Assembly: GCF_020382885.2 (NCBI RefSeq) | Contig: NC_058496.1 | Location: forward strand, 18,394,501-18,458,500 | Direction of reading: 5' to 3' | Origin: Scatophagus argus | Lineage: Eukaryota > Chordata > Actinopteri > Scatophagidae | DNA length: 64,000 nt | In this document: piece after piece, positions 45,640-57,600 of the stretch | Numbering within the stretch: the stretch's first letter is position 1 | How the letters are laid out: every line of letters starts with the position of its first letter | Position numbers and translations under genes: made by a program | Notes under the pieces: generated by a model | The model's input: only the letters and a program-made list of their open reading frames with translations | Databases searched by the model: none | What the model was told of the DNA's origin: nothing

Positions 45640-46790
45640 GTTGTGAATTGGCGCTATATAAATAAACTGAATTGAATTGAAACAAACATACAATCCCATC
45701 CAAGATCAATAAACTTTCATAAAAAAAGTCACTGAGTTAAACCTTAGCATACTTGAGAGAGTTAAGTTGTTTAAATTCTTTGGAGTGTAGTTGGATGAAA
45801 ATACTTCTTGGAAGCCTCATACTGGTAAAATAGATGGGAAATATCAGATTATTAATATCTTCTGTAGCTTATCTTGTAGTAATTTGGTAGCAGAGCAAGA
45901 TACTTTGCTCATGACATATCAAGCAATGATAAGACTGCTTCGTATCATGGTTGTGTTGTCTTTTGATCTATAGCAGTATCTGTCCTTCAGAACCAAACTG
46001 GATCTACAACCAATCAGCCAAGGGTCTTCTGGATGATTTGTGGGAATTTGCTATAAGAGAGGGGAAGATGGCATGATGTGATTTGTGTGGTCTCCTGTTC
46101 CCTTTCAGTTCCTCCAAGAGTCTCAGGTAGATTTATTATGGCATATATCTGAAACAAAATAAAGAGTCCAGTTTTTAATTTTGGTAAAATCCACGAGATA
46201 CAACCAAGGAATCTGCCTCTGGCATTGTGTCTGTGTTCACGACACAGTTAATGGTAGTCCTGTGGGCCATGAGGTGGTTGGGGGAGGCTAAACCAAAAGA
46301 GTCCGGTTCATATACTGCTACTGCCTTGTTTGCTTTTCAAAATGGGACGCCAAGGGTTTGCCCTTATGGAGATCTTGTGCTGTTTGTACAATGTAGAGAA
46401 AATGATATGGAATATTTGCTGGGTAGCAGGGAAACATTCAGGATATCAGAGTTGCAGATGAAAGATTTACTTTACAAAAATCTTAATATAAAAGTTATGG
46501 TGGGAAATCCTGAATGCTTCAGTATCATCAAGGACGAGTGGCAAAAAGAGAGGAAGGAAAAAATGAGGGAGAGACTCTACAAGGAAGAATAAGCCCTTGC
46601 TATTTGGAAATAACTATAAACTAGCTAGAAAGGCTGTTTTGAGCTTTTATGCTTTGCAGTAACTAAGCTCTATAATATGAACGGTAAGTAAGAAAAGTAA
46701 CTGCTTTATGACGATAGATGGCAGTATTACGCTTCGTATCGTCCAGCCTGTCGGAGATGTATTCGAAGAAGAAGAAAAAAGGCGGAAGAT
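45640..46790 (+). mobile_element. Decayed LINE with C-terminal reverse transcriptase and RNase H remains
   Basis: A short tail 'ttggcgctatataaataaa' at 45649-45667 marks the end of one element. Next, 45740-45980 reads 'WKPHTGKIDGKYQIINIFCS' and 'LMTYQAMIRLLRIMVVLSF', matching the region after the catalytic reverse transcriptase motifs in fish Jockey/I-type LINEs. At 46227 'SVFTTQLMVVLWAMRWLGEA' resembles the RNase H motif around the E-L-x-A-I-x-x-A-L helix. The end near 46712-46781 ('gatggcagtattacgc' then GAAGAAGAAG) looks like an I-clade tail. Stops and frame changes make it inactive. The 121-residue frame at 46227-46592 is part of it. Confidence 0.6.
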
Positions 46791-46841
46791 GAAAAAGACG
46801 CAAGACACTTTATAAGAACATAAACATCCTGTCAGTTGACC

Positions 46842-49800
46842 ATGTTCCTCTTCGCTAAAACACCTTGTATTTGTTCGCGGATATGTCACCTTGCACACAC
46901 ACAGCTCAACATGGCGACAGCGCAGAGACTCAGGAACCTCTCTAACCAGGTAGCTCAGTCCATACAGCCTGAAGATACACACTGCTTAGTTGATGTTAGG
47001 TAGCTAACGTTAGCTAACAGTGATACGTAATGCTAGTTGGTTTTTACATCATAAAAGTTAGGTAGCATAGCCCAGTAACGCTGAGTTAACTCGCATGTTA
47101 TTATTCAATATTCCAGATCAGGAGCTTGTCTTACCTTACGGGGGTTCGTCCGCATACCAAACACACGCTGCATCCCATCTATCAACTTCCAAACACAGTA
47201 AGTCCTGCCTCCAGTCTCCATTCAAAAATGTTACAATTTAAGTATTCCTTTATTTCCAACAAAGATAACGCGTCGGACTCCAGCCACACGTACCGATTCC
47301 AACAGAAATGTGTAAAACAAATAAACTGACAACATAGAGATTCTCTTCACTGTGTGAGCTTTAGTTAGAAGAAACTGAAGGAAAAAGTTCATGGAATAAA
47401 TTATAAAGCCTGAAAATGAATGAATCCAAAGTGGATTTAAGTTTAAAAGGGTCCTTTTTCTTTAGTATCTGACCTTTTCTGTGTCAGTGTTTTGACAGCA
47501 GATATGCTGGTGAGAGGTGGAGGAAAAACATCCATCTTACATTGACTAGGCTGGAGAAAATCACCTCTGTGCAGATAAGGTACACTACGGTTATTTTGTT
47601 TATTGTTTCCTCGCCATCGCTGGCTGTAGCGTTAGATGTTTAAACTAATATGTAACTCTGCTTCACTGTGCAAAAGTGAGCTGTCAGAAGCAGCGTATGA
47701 GAAGCTGGCCGATGAGACGTTGGATGCCATGGCTGAGTATTTTGAAGACCTGGCTGATGAAGCTTTCACTGGGACAGACTATGATGTTGTCTTCTCTGTA
47801 AGTCAGTCAGTACTTTCTGTTCCCTGTCACTTTGGATATCTCTGGCTGCTGTACATTGTATTCTTACAAGCTAATAAAAGCTTGATGGGCATCGTTTGTC
47901 CATGCCACTCACCTGAGAGGAATGTTAGTGTGTGCATGAATATAAAGAACTATAAAAAAGAAAAATATTGGAAATAAGAGAGAATCCTCTCAATGGGAAA
48001 TCTGTAAGCTGTAGATAATTGGTAATTCTATTGAACAACTATTTATAAACCTAAACTATTGCCAGGCTACCAAAATTATTTGATGTCTTTATCAAGGGAA
48101 GAGGAAACTAAGCCAGACAAACAAAGCTAGAAAAAAGCTTAAGATATAATTAAAAATTAAATGAGCAATTGTGCAAACAATGAGAACAGGAGAGTGAATT
48201 GCCTCACAGTATGAATATGATTGTATCTTTTATTTTGTTGATAACTATTGCATAATCACAATATTACACTAAAGTTACTTTCACCATCATTATTGACTTG
48301 ACAGGGATGCAGTCAGGACCAAGATAAGCATCACCCTGTGGTGTGGGATTAATGAAAACAGTGGTTAGTAGTAGCCCTGGAGTGTGACCCTCCATGAAGA
48401 GAAGCAGTCTTACGTAATGGTGAATTTCCACATTTTCAGCAGAACCTTGTCATTAGTGTCATCATTTGGAAAATTAGATTAAGGCTGTTAAAACTATGTG
48501 CCAGCACTCAAAACTTGAGCGCATGTCATACCGTCATGATGGAAAAAGGCAAAAATTAGCGCAGCCACCAAGGTGTTTCCTTCACTGCCAAATCAACTAT
48601 TGCAGAGTCACTTGACATATGAATGAATGCCAAAAGTATGGTCTCCTTACCAGTAAATCACTAATTTCATCTTGAAATTTGATTATATCTATTTTTACAC
48701 AACAATACGATATTTGCTGATATCACAAAGTCTGCCATGATACATTTTATAATTCAGTTCAGTTCAGCTGCCTGCAACTGATATGAGACAATCTCATAAG
48801 AACATTAACACAGTTAGTTACAGAAGATGACTTTCTTTTCTTCTAATCAAAAAAATAACTCATAAATAATTGTCAACAACTGTAAGTGACTAAGTGTAGT
48901 AAAGTTTACTTCAAATTGGCTCCACTGAGGTATTGGCTTAAAAAAGCGAACTTTTAACAAAAGCATAAAATTCAGATCCATTATAACAGTCGTGGTTCTT
49001 TTTTAAGTCACCATTATCAGTTTAAGCCCATGGCGCTTTACTTCACAGAAATTAGCCTAGTGGCTAGCTTACTTTTCCTCTACTGATAGCCTAACAAATT
49101 ACACATACTATTTATAGTTTTTCGTACCGACTGAGGGTTTAAGTGACTGCATATCCCGACAGAACACCACAGCTGATTTTCAGCCTGAGAGCAGCTAACA
49201 TTGTCTCACTGAGAGATAAAATGTGAGATCAATGGAGCATACCTCGCCTAGAGGGTACAAGTTTGTTCTAACCAGTGTTGTGCAAAATGATGCCCTTTGT
49301 GAAAGCAGACCCCTTTCTCTTGGATCTGTAATGAATCTCTATAACAGCTGCATGACTTGTTTCCCTTTTATTAACTGTTAGAGAATAATTTTCCAACGTT
49401 CCTCCTTAAAGCATTATTCCTCCCTACACTAATGAACACAAAGTCCTCAGTGTTTCTGTTGTTGTGCCTCCTGGCATCTCTGGGGCATGTCGTCTCAAGG
49501 CCAGGTCCTATGGAGTTGGTGTCAACAATTTATCGTTATCAATTTACTGCTTGCAGCTGTACGTTGGTGCTGGAAAGTACCACGAGGTACTGGTTTTCCA
49601 CCGTTTGGGTGGCAATATCTTGGGCGAGCTGTCTTAGTATAGTCTGTTTGGCCTATGTGACCTCGTTAGGTGGAACAGAGTGTGACACTGATATCTGCTC
49701 TGGAGACTGAGGTATGCAAGGTTGATATACGACTAATATCTAAAGTTTAGTATATATGTATCCTGGCAGGAAGAGTAGACTTGACGTGGCAATACAGTAA

Positions 49801-52800
49801 GTCACATCATTTCTGTGTGAACGCTGTTTCTCCTCGATAGAGTGTCATTAAATGCTTCATCATAAGACATCAACGTTTCCTGAGTTTCCTTCCATCTGCT
49901 GAGTCTGTAGTTTTTCCCACAACATTAATGTCATTATATCACGTAGGTCCTCATCCTGTCACTCACAAAGCACGTGCACATTGGAGAACATTTGCCATTG
50001 GCTGGACATGCTGACTTTGTCAAAACCATGTGATCATATTTGCAATAGATTAATAGAAACTGATCAGACCACTGTTTGAATTATGGTCTAAACTTTCAAA
50101 AGCCTGAGGAAGGTGTGATGTAGGAGTGTCCTCCCAATCTATTGTGTTATTGTCTTGTGGGGAGGCTACAGCAGAGAGTGTAGGTGGGAGCTGTGCACAG
50201 CCCATTACCCCTCTGTGCTCCATGACTCTGTTTCAGACATGGCCTGTTGTTAGGCTGCTGGGCTCTGTTGCCTTATTGATTTCTTGCCCAGTAGAATCGA
50301 CACACGCGAGCCTGTTGTTTCTGTTGGCAGACAGGTCGAGTTTATCTGGCAGGAAGCTTAAAAACTGTAAACCCTGGAGTTACACAGAAACAATGAGACC
50401 TACCCTGACCTATCAGAGAAGAGACCATTTAAAGGCCAGAACACCTTCAGTTTTCTTTCTGGAATGGGGCTTAACTTTGTAATTTTTTTTACATGATAAC
50501 ATTTTACTTCTCAACTTTGTTTCTCAGAAATACAATGGTGCCTCTGTTAGACACAGCTTTACAACGGAGTGCTCAAGTACCAAATGATCTAAATAAATAG
50601 ATTTGAAACATTGAAGCATTAACCAAACCATGTCATGAGATTACATCAGGTGGAGCCACAGGTAGAGCTCCTGCAGTTGTGTAGGCAACACATGTGACAC
50701 TTCATTTTTGTCTTGGCTTCTAAAATAATTTGCTGAAATGGTTATCTCACCACTTGAGTTGCTTGTCCTGTGGGTTTTGTTAACATGAGGGTAGCCATGA
50801 GGCCACACCACCAGCTCCCAGCAGAGGAGTAAGACCCAGGACTGCAGGTTAAAGCTGAATTTTGACATGAAAATAATTAATGGTTAATGCATTCGTTGTC
50901 ATTATATTATTAATCTTAAACTTCCATTAAACTTAAACTCTTCAGCTTCAAGTTACAGTTTATGACAAACTAAACAAAATGGAGCCTTACTGACATGAGC
51001 TGATGGCGTGACGGCTTTGTTCAGTGTCTTGATTCATTAAGTTCCTATGGGAAATGAATCCTTTAGCGGTTCCACAAATGGACTGATCAGGACTGTGATG
51101 TGTTCCTACAAGCTGATGCTAATTTTGTTTTACATCTCCAGTTCAGATTGACATATCACCGGGGGGGGGGGGGGGGGGGGGGGTAAAACCGTAATGGGCT
51201 TCATTGTGTCAGCCCATCTTTATTGATGCTGTACGCTCTCACAGCCAGGTTTAGTAACAGCTGCTGATGATGTGGAGGCTGTCTCTCCCACACACACATT
51301 GACATGTATTGTGAATGTTTTAGGCAAATGTAGAATGTGTCAGTGAGAGAGTGTAGTTTGTTTGTTGCACTGTGTATAGTTTTTGTCCTGGAACTGTTGG
51401 ATTTCCTCTGGGGCGTCCCCTCCACAGATTCATGTGACTGTTTCAGGACCGTTTTGTGTCTCTGTTTCCTTTTTCATCCCTCTCCCTCTTCTCCTCTGTA
51501 ACATCTTCTTCCATCCTGTCAATGGTCCATGAGAGGTGATTAATAAGGAGCCGTGTGTGTGTGCGTGTTTTAATCGTTTTGGTTGGACAGCGGCTGTCTC
51601 TGCTTGCTCTGACTGATTGGCCAGTGTTCCAGTCTTGGCAGCTGACCCCCTTTTTCAGCAGGCTGCAGTAACATATGGGGCCATAAACAACACACACACA
51701 TCCACACACACAGAGCATTGTGAAGAGAGCTATGACTATGGCTGGCTAAATAAGAGCCAGGAGCAGTGCTGCATGCTGCAGAGGGTTCAGAGAGGTGCTG
51801 GAGTAAATCTTTATGAAATAATCAAGAGGAGACTCTTCACTCTTCAATTCCTCATGCTTTTGTTTCAAACCTAAAGGACAGTCCTCCATTTCCGAGAGCA
51901 AGTGGCGTGGTGGTGAGTGAACTAGGTAGTAGGATTTTTAAAGGAATGGTTGATCATGTTCCTCCTTTTAAAATCAGTGTTTGGTTTCTGTTTGTGTGCA
52001 GATTAAACAGATAATATAACGCATGTTCATTGATGAGTCTGAGTTAATTGGGACATTTTTGAACCAGCCAGGAAAGTTGTTTCCCACTGCTTCCAGTCTG
52101 TATGCTTACCTAAGCTAACCATGTCCCATGTGTGGGCATAAGGTTGATGTAGAACTGATCAGCTCTAATTAATTATTAATTCAGTATCTCAGAACCAGAA
52201 TCTGCTTAAATGGCCAAATATATACAAGGAACACACACATACAAGGAATTTGACTCTGGTCATTGTTACACACAGAAGTACACGTATACATATAGCTAAA
52301 AGGACAACAGAGCTGGACTTAAATATATGTTTAACATACATGGATTCTAGTTGGTGAAAAAATAGATGCATATATACAGTGTTTACAGTGTTTATATACA
52401 AGTAACCTTTCTGTAAGTTGCAAACGAAAATGCAATGGTGTAAAAGTACAGAGTGCTAAGAGTGTAGGAGTAAATATTGAATGACGGTCAACAGAGAGGC
52501 AAGTTGGTTGTGAGATGTATATCTGTCACCGGGACAGTTACAGTTATTTTTGTTTTATTTAGGTTTGTCCTTGGAATTATTTATTAAATGTCACGTGTCA
52601 TTAGAAACATGCTGATGTATGTCTGACTGTCTTTGGTTCTTGTACAGAGTGGTGTGCTGACAGTGAAGGTGGACGATGATCATGGCACATACGTCATCAA
52701 CAAACAGACTCCAAACAAACAGATCTGGCTTTCTTCTCCCACAAGGTAAGACTGGAGGGTCGTACCACACCCAGCTCCACACACTGATGGTGCAGAGGAA

Positions 52801-53361
52801 GGGTACACACGAGCCACAAGTCTTTGCCCATAGTTTGTTTCACACCGAGCGTGGCTCACACATAGCACCATCACAGAGTGGTTCTCAGGCCCCCGCCTCC
52901 GTGCTCTCGTGGACAAAAGTGCCTCTAGAACGTTAACATCTGTCTGCAGCTGTCTGACTTCTCTCCTCTGCACTGCAGCAGCTCTGTTCTACTGTCGTTG
53001 CACACAGAGCTATTGAGGCTGCTGCAGCGCTCCGCAGAGCAGACAAACATTTCCATTGTACAGTGAGGGTATATGGAAGACAGTAAGAGGGAAAAGTCAA
53101 TGACATAGAAGTACATTGAAAAAACTTTTGACATATGAAAATCAAAATGCTTTCCTCTCTCTTTTTTTGTAAATTCTGAAATAACGACACCTTAGCTAAT
53201 TTCCTTTCTTCACTTTTTGCAGTGGACCGAAACGCTACGACTGGACAGGTGAACGCTGGGTGTACACTCATGATGGCATCAGCCTCCACCAGCTGCTATC
53301 AAAAGAGTTTTCCATCATCTTCAATAGAAACATGGACCTGTGTGACCTGCCCTACTCCTGA
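46842..53361 (+). CDS. fxn: Frataxin, complete
   Basis: Frataxin acts in the mitochondrial matrix, where it speeds sulfur transfer by the NFS1-ISCU iron-sulfur assembly complex. Six exons: 46842-46949, 47117-47197, 47488-47579, 47677-47797, 52648-52745, 53223-53361, all in phase, giving 212 residues (human 210). The first in-frame ATG is used; a second at 46911 ('[13 protein letters not shown]') is possible. Residues 1-63 carry Arg/Lys but few acids, as expected of a mitochondrial presequence. The frataxin fold starts at about residue 94 with the acidic helix '[20 protein letters not shown]', 'EYFEDLADE'. Strand residues '[16 protein letters not shown]' contain the ISCU-contact set Asn152, Gln154, Trp161, and 'GPKRYDW' gives Arg171 (human N146, Q148, W155, R165). 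Intron 4 is 4.85 kb. Intron 1 is only 167 bases and has no GAA repeat. Confidence 0.95.
49432..49710 (+). other. Signal-peptide-like open frame in the frataxin intron
   Basis: The frame starts '[20 protein letters not shown]', a convincing secretory signal shape, but the remaining 70 residues have no recognisable domain. The DNA from about 49570 ('aagtaccacgaggtactgg') resembles a DNA-transposon end used in fish repeats. It may be chance, a first exon of an unknown secreted protein gene, or a retro-copy remnant. Same strand as fxn. Confidence 0.2.
51161..51183 (+). repeat. Homopolymer of 23 guanines
   Basis: An uninterrupted G run in frataxin intron 4, preceded by 'acatatcacc' and followed by 'taaaacc'. 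Such runs are rare in vertebrate DNA and error-prone in sequencing, so the exact length is uncertain. Confidence 0.9.
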
Positions 53362-54665
53362 GAGCCCACACCTGCTAATGACCTGCCTACATTAGAACTA
53401 CTGTGACTCATGAATCACATGTTAGACCATATGGGAGCCAATGACCCAGAGGATATATGTACAGCTTCACAGGCCCTTAGGAGAGCAGTTGTATATAATG
53501 TCAGTGAACTGTGTGTGAGCTGATCTGTATGTGTTTTAAAATGTACTGTACATTTGCATTTCATGATGATAAGGACATGCTGTCATTAAACATATGAAAC
53601 AACCTTTAGATCTTGATATGATCTCCATAGAAACTTCTCCGTGTCCTCAGTACCCCACACCAACCAGTCAATGAAGACATGATTCTGTATCCATTGTAGT
53701 CACCTGTTCTGAATAGCATCCTACCAAAACAACACTTGAGTTTCTGACAACTCGGAATATTTTAATGTTTTATATTGATGGCAACATTTAAGACTTACCA
53801 GACAGTATTTCCCCTGTTTTGTTTGTTATTTGAAAGGGACCATGTACAATATCAAATTTTAATGTTACCACATAATGTACCAAAGTTAGCTTAAAGTTTC
53901 ATCTCAAGGAACAGGCATAGGTTAGACAAATTCAAAGATAAGATAAAGATATTTGTATATAAAGCAGCACCAGTAAAATGCACAGTCAGTGGTTACAGTG
54001 TTAACTGTGTTTTAACAGACTCGGTTTGGCTTGAAAGCTACATTAAAACACTATGTTGATTGGTTGGGTTTCATTCCCCGTTGTGATTGCACTCAGGATT
54101 CCTGTGGCATAATCATAACTTGTCTCAATGGTTGAATAGGCTTTGAACACACTGATGATGATTAACCTTTGTTCAGACAAAGTTATTTTTTAACTCAACA
54201 TAGAGTGTTAATTGTTTTTAACACAATGGACTCAGTTGTAGCACCATTCTTCAGGTTTATCAGCAAACTCAAGTGATATTCGAGTTATTGAGTAGGCCAC
54301 GGTCCATCATGTTAAGAGAGTACTGTGTAACCCATGCTAAGTCAAAAACTTGACATCGCTCACTAATTTCTCAGCTAAAGTGCAAGTCCACTTTGACTGT
54401 TTAACTAACTTGTCCACATGCACGTTCAGAGTGGAAGCCACAGCTCTGTACATGTTGTTATAGTTAAAGAGCTCTGTGATTGGCCCACCTAAACATGAAG
54501 TAAAGCCTCTGCACAGGTTCTGAACCCTCATGCACTCAATCACTTAACACTAAGGACAGAAGTTATTTAAATCTGTCATGGTTCAGAAACCGAGGGTCAG
54601 TGTGGACCCTGAAACCCAAAGTCAAATCTGTGAATTTCACCAATAAAAGTCTTGGATTGGTGTCC
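53362..54665 (+). other. fxn: Frataxin 3' untranslated region (alternative ends)
   Basis: After the stop codon at 53359-53361, an ATTAAA signal lies at 53585-53590 and an AATAAA at 54642-54647 ('caataaaagtcttgg'). The first would give a 3' UTR of about 0.25 kb, the second about 1.3 kb. Choice between them is not possible from sequence. Confidence 0.4.
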
Positions 54666-57600
54666 TGTAATGGCTTGTATATTTGCATGTTATATGTTAT
54701 GCAGAGTTCTGTTTAGTACGGTGGCCCCAAAGGTCAAAAGACAGTGACATTTCAAATTATGGAAAGGGTGGGACAAAACTATCCTGTCTGTAATCGGTCA
54801 GAATTGAGGTACCTGGCAAGTGTTGTTGTGTTTTGTGAAATGTTGTGTTTTGACCTTCAGGGCCACTGTAGAGGGGTTTAGGTTGCTTTAGTAGCAGACA
54901 GGAGAAACTGAAGCACTCAGACACACCCAGTCTACTTCCCTTCTGTAATTCGCTCTGCTTTCATTGCAATGCAATTAAATGATATTTATTTATTCCAGTC
55001 ATTTGTCTTTACAAAGGCATGTCTATTTATTGACATATAATAGGCATAAAAAGCCATTAAGTCTGCCACTGACGCTGAAACATCCTGAAACACAGCGATG
55101 TATAAATCAGTCCGCATCAGAATTAAAACGGCAGTAATGAATGAGGTAATACAACATTTATTAGCTTAGTGAGCAGCATTGCATCATTTTTAATGTTTAT
55201 CATGGTGCATAAAATATTTAAACATTGAAACTTTTTTTGTTTTTGCTTGTTTGTTTTAGTCTATTTTTAACATCATTTGTCATGACAGTCACTTGGAAAG
55301 CCCCTTGAATTATATACTGTTGATTATATACCCCAATTATATATAATTATATACCTTCCCTTGATTATAATAATGATAATAATAATTATTATCATTATCA
55401 TTATTATAATCAGTATTCTACTTCTTTCTGCTCTGTCAATGTCACCTATGACAAGTATTCCCTAATGTTGCTTCAGGAGCACAAGCATCAGCAGATGTAC
55501 TCATTATACTGATTTATAATGAAGACAAATTAAAATGGCATGAGAAGATTATAATGCGGTTCAGCGTTCTGTTCGATCAGTCATTGGCCACTAGACAGCA
55601 CTCTCCCCTTGCAGGGCACTGTGAGCAGCTGATCCCTTGTGAATCAGCCTCATCCTGTCTGCTGGTCCTGGATCAGGCCAGCCTGACACACTCTGACTGG
55701 AGGATGAGTGAAGGCTGAGGCTACCGTGAGCAAGAGGATTTACCGTCTCTACCAGTCACATCCGACTCACACTGGACTGGGGATTGGAATCTCAGCTGTG
55801 AGCTGTCTCCCATGCTACGGTGCCAAACAATTACATCAAGTCTTATGATAAGTATATTTGTATCGTAATGGACTTGTGTGTCATATGGGCACCTGAAGAT
55901 TGCAGATATGACATAATAGTGAAGCCAAGGCAGACAACGTGTTTGTGGCTGTAAAGCATGGCTGTTAAAGTTAGGTTCAAAATGAAGTGCAGATGTACAT
56001 CTTCATTAACAGAACAGGTGGGGTGTCAGAAGTTAAGGCAAAAGAAGATTAACTTCTAGAGAGTCTGCAAGGCAATCTTTAAGAAAATTAGAGATTTAAC
56101 TTTTAAAACGTTAGCATTATTTTCATTGCTTGTGTTACTTTTTGTCACCCATTCTTTATTGTTTCTTGTTCAGTAATCTTTTTTCATTTTTATTTTGTTT
56201 TTGTTTGTCTTAGTCTCTTAACCTATTTTTAACGTCCTTTGTTATGTCAGTCACTTGGAAAGCACCTATTTTTACTCTGTTCTGAATGTTTTATCAGAGA
56301 GATTGTTATTTGAGTTGCATTACTGCATGGAGAGCTGTTTTCTCTCCTTCTCTGCTCTACACAGCACAAATATGTGCCTTTTAACATCTTTCACCTATTA
56401 AATTCAACTTCAAAACTGTCTTATCAAAATCCTGGACTTGACTGCAAGTGGTAAATAAAATGTACAACAGAACGAAAAAATATAGAATTTTTTAAAAGTA
56501 AATTACTACATTTAGCTATTCCTGGTCAGCAAGCTTTCATGTTATACGAATAATAAAGAGAATAAAAAATATGAAGATATACATTCTGCATGTGCTGCCC
56601 TGTCTGGGCATGTAACACCTCTACCTACTGCTATCTATATTTCCAAACCCATTAGGCATTTGAGATTTTTTCATCCTTTAAGGTCGCTGTAGCTGGTCAG
56701 TGTAGTAGCAAACTAGCAGATTGAGTTAGCAATGTGAAGTCAGCAGCTATTAGTTCATTTTTCACAGAGCACAGAAAATATATGCCTGCAAGTATGAGGA
56801 CATATCTTTTTATGTTAAGCATGTAAAGTAAAGTAGATTTTTGTAATATTATTGCAGCAACAATGCTAATTTCCACTAGTGTGTTAATGGCAACTGCCAG
56901 TATGTCTTAGCATCAAGCTAATGGACTAAGCGAATCTTTTGGGACGGCATATGAGGCTCATCCAAAAATTAAGGTAAAAGCAAAGAAGACTTTTACATGG
57001 ATACAAAAGAATTGAGCCAAGCTCTTAAAGCAGCATTATGTGGTCAATGTTAAGGGTATACTTTGTTGTATGCAGAACACAAAGCACTTTTCTGCACTAG
57101 ATGTTAATCAGGGTTTCTGGTAGATAAAAGTTGATGATGAAAGCTCAAAGCTGTTACTTAAGATTCCAAGATATAAGAGATTCCTGCATTTAAAGCTTGG
57201 GATCTAATTGGCACTATAGGTGTTTGAAGGCCATCGTACAGATATCTGAAGGTCTGGGCGATGACTCGCTTGTTTGGGGAGACTCCATGACCACAGGCTG
57301 AGAACAATATTGGTAAGAGCAAGCACAGTTAAATGCAAGTGCAAATTCAAAATCAAACATATTACTCAGCCTTTAAAGTACAGGTCAGGGGCATTCACTG
57401 ACCATCAGTGCAGGTACAGCACAGATAAACATAATGGTCCACAGGTTTGAGAAATTCTATCAGTAAGTTTTCAGAAAAGACATACATGTTGAGAGTGACC
57501 ACAAGCTCGAGAGCATCTTTGACAGCTCCTATAGGCTACAATGATACAGCCTTACAGTCACGTGTTGACCAGGCAAGGAGCTTCGTATGCAGATGCTTGA

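Larger units (their letters stand above)
47798..52647 (+). other. fxn: Large frataxin intron 4
   Basis: The intron runs from donor 'tct|gtaagt' to acceptor 'cttgtacag'. It contains no recognised gene. Items of note are an open frame with a signal-peptide-like start (49432-49710), a 23-G homopolymer (51161-51183) and CA/TG-rich patches near 51300 and 51690. Frames such as 50126-50482 show no domain. Confidence 0.8.

Noticed and set aside
46227..46592. A 121-residue frame just upstream of fxn as a possible gene
   Set aside because: Its start resembles a LINE RNase H segment and it follows reverse transcriptase remnants in the same orientation; treated as retroelement.
52933..53289. A 118-residue minus-strand frame near the last frataxin exons
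   Set aside because: It spans an intron and overlaps the plus-strand frataxin exon without its own conserved content.
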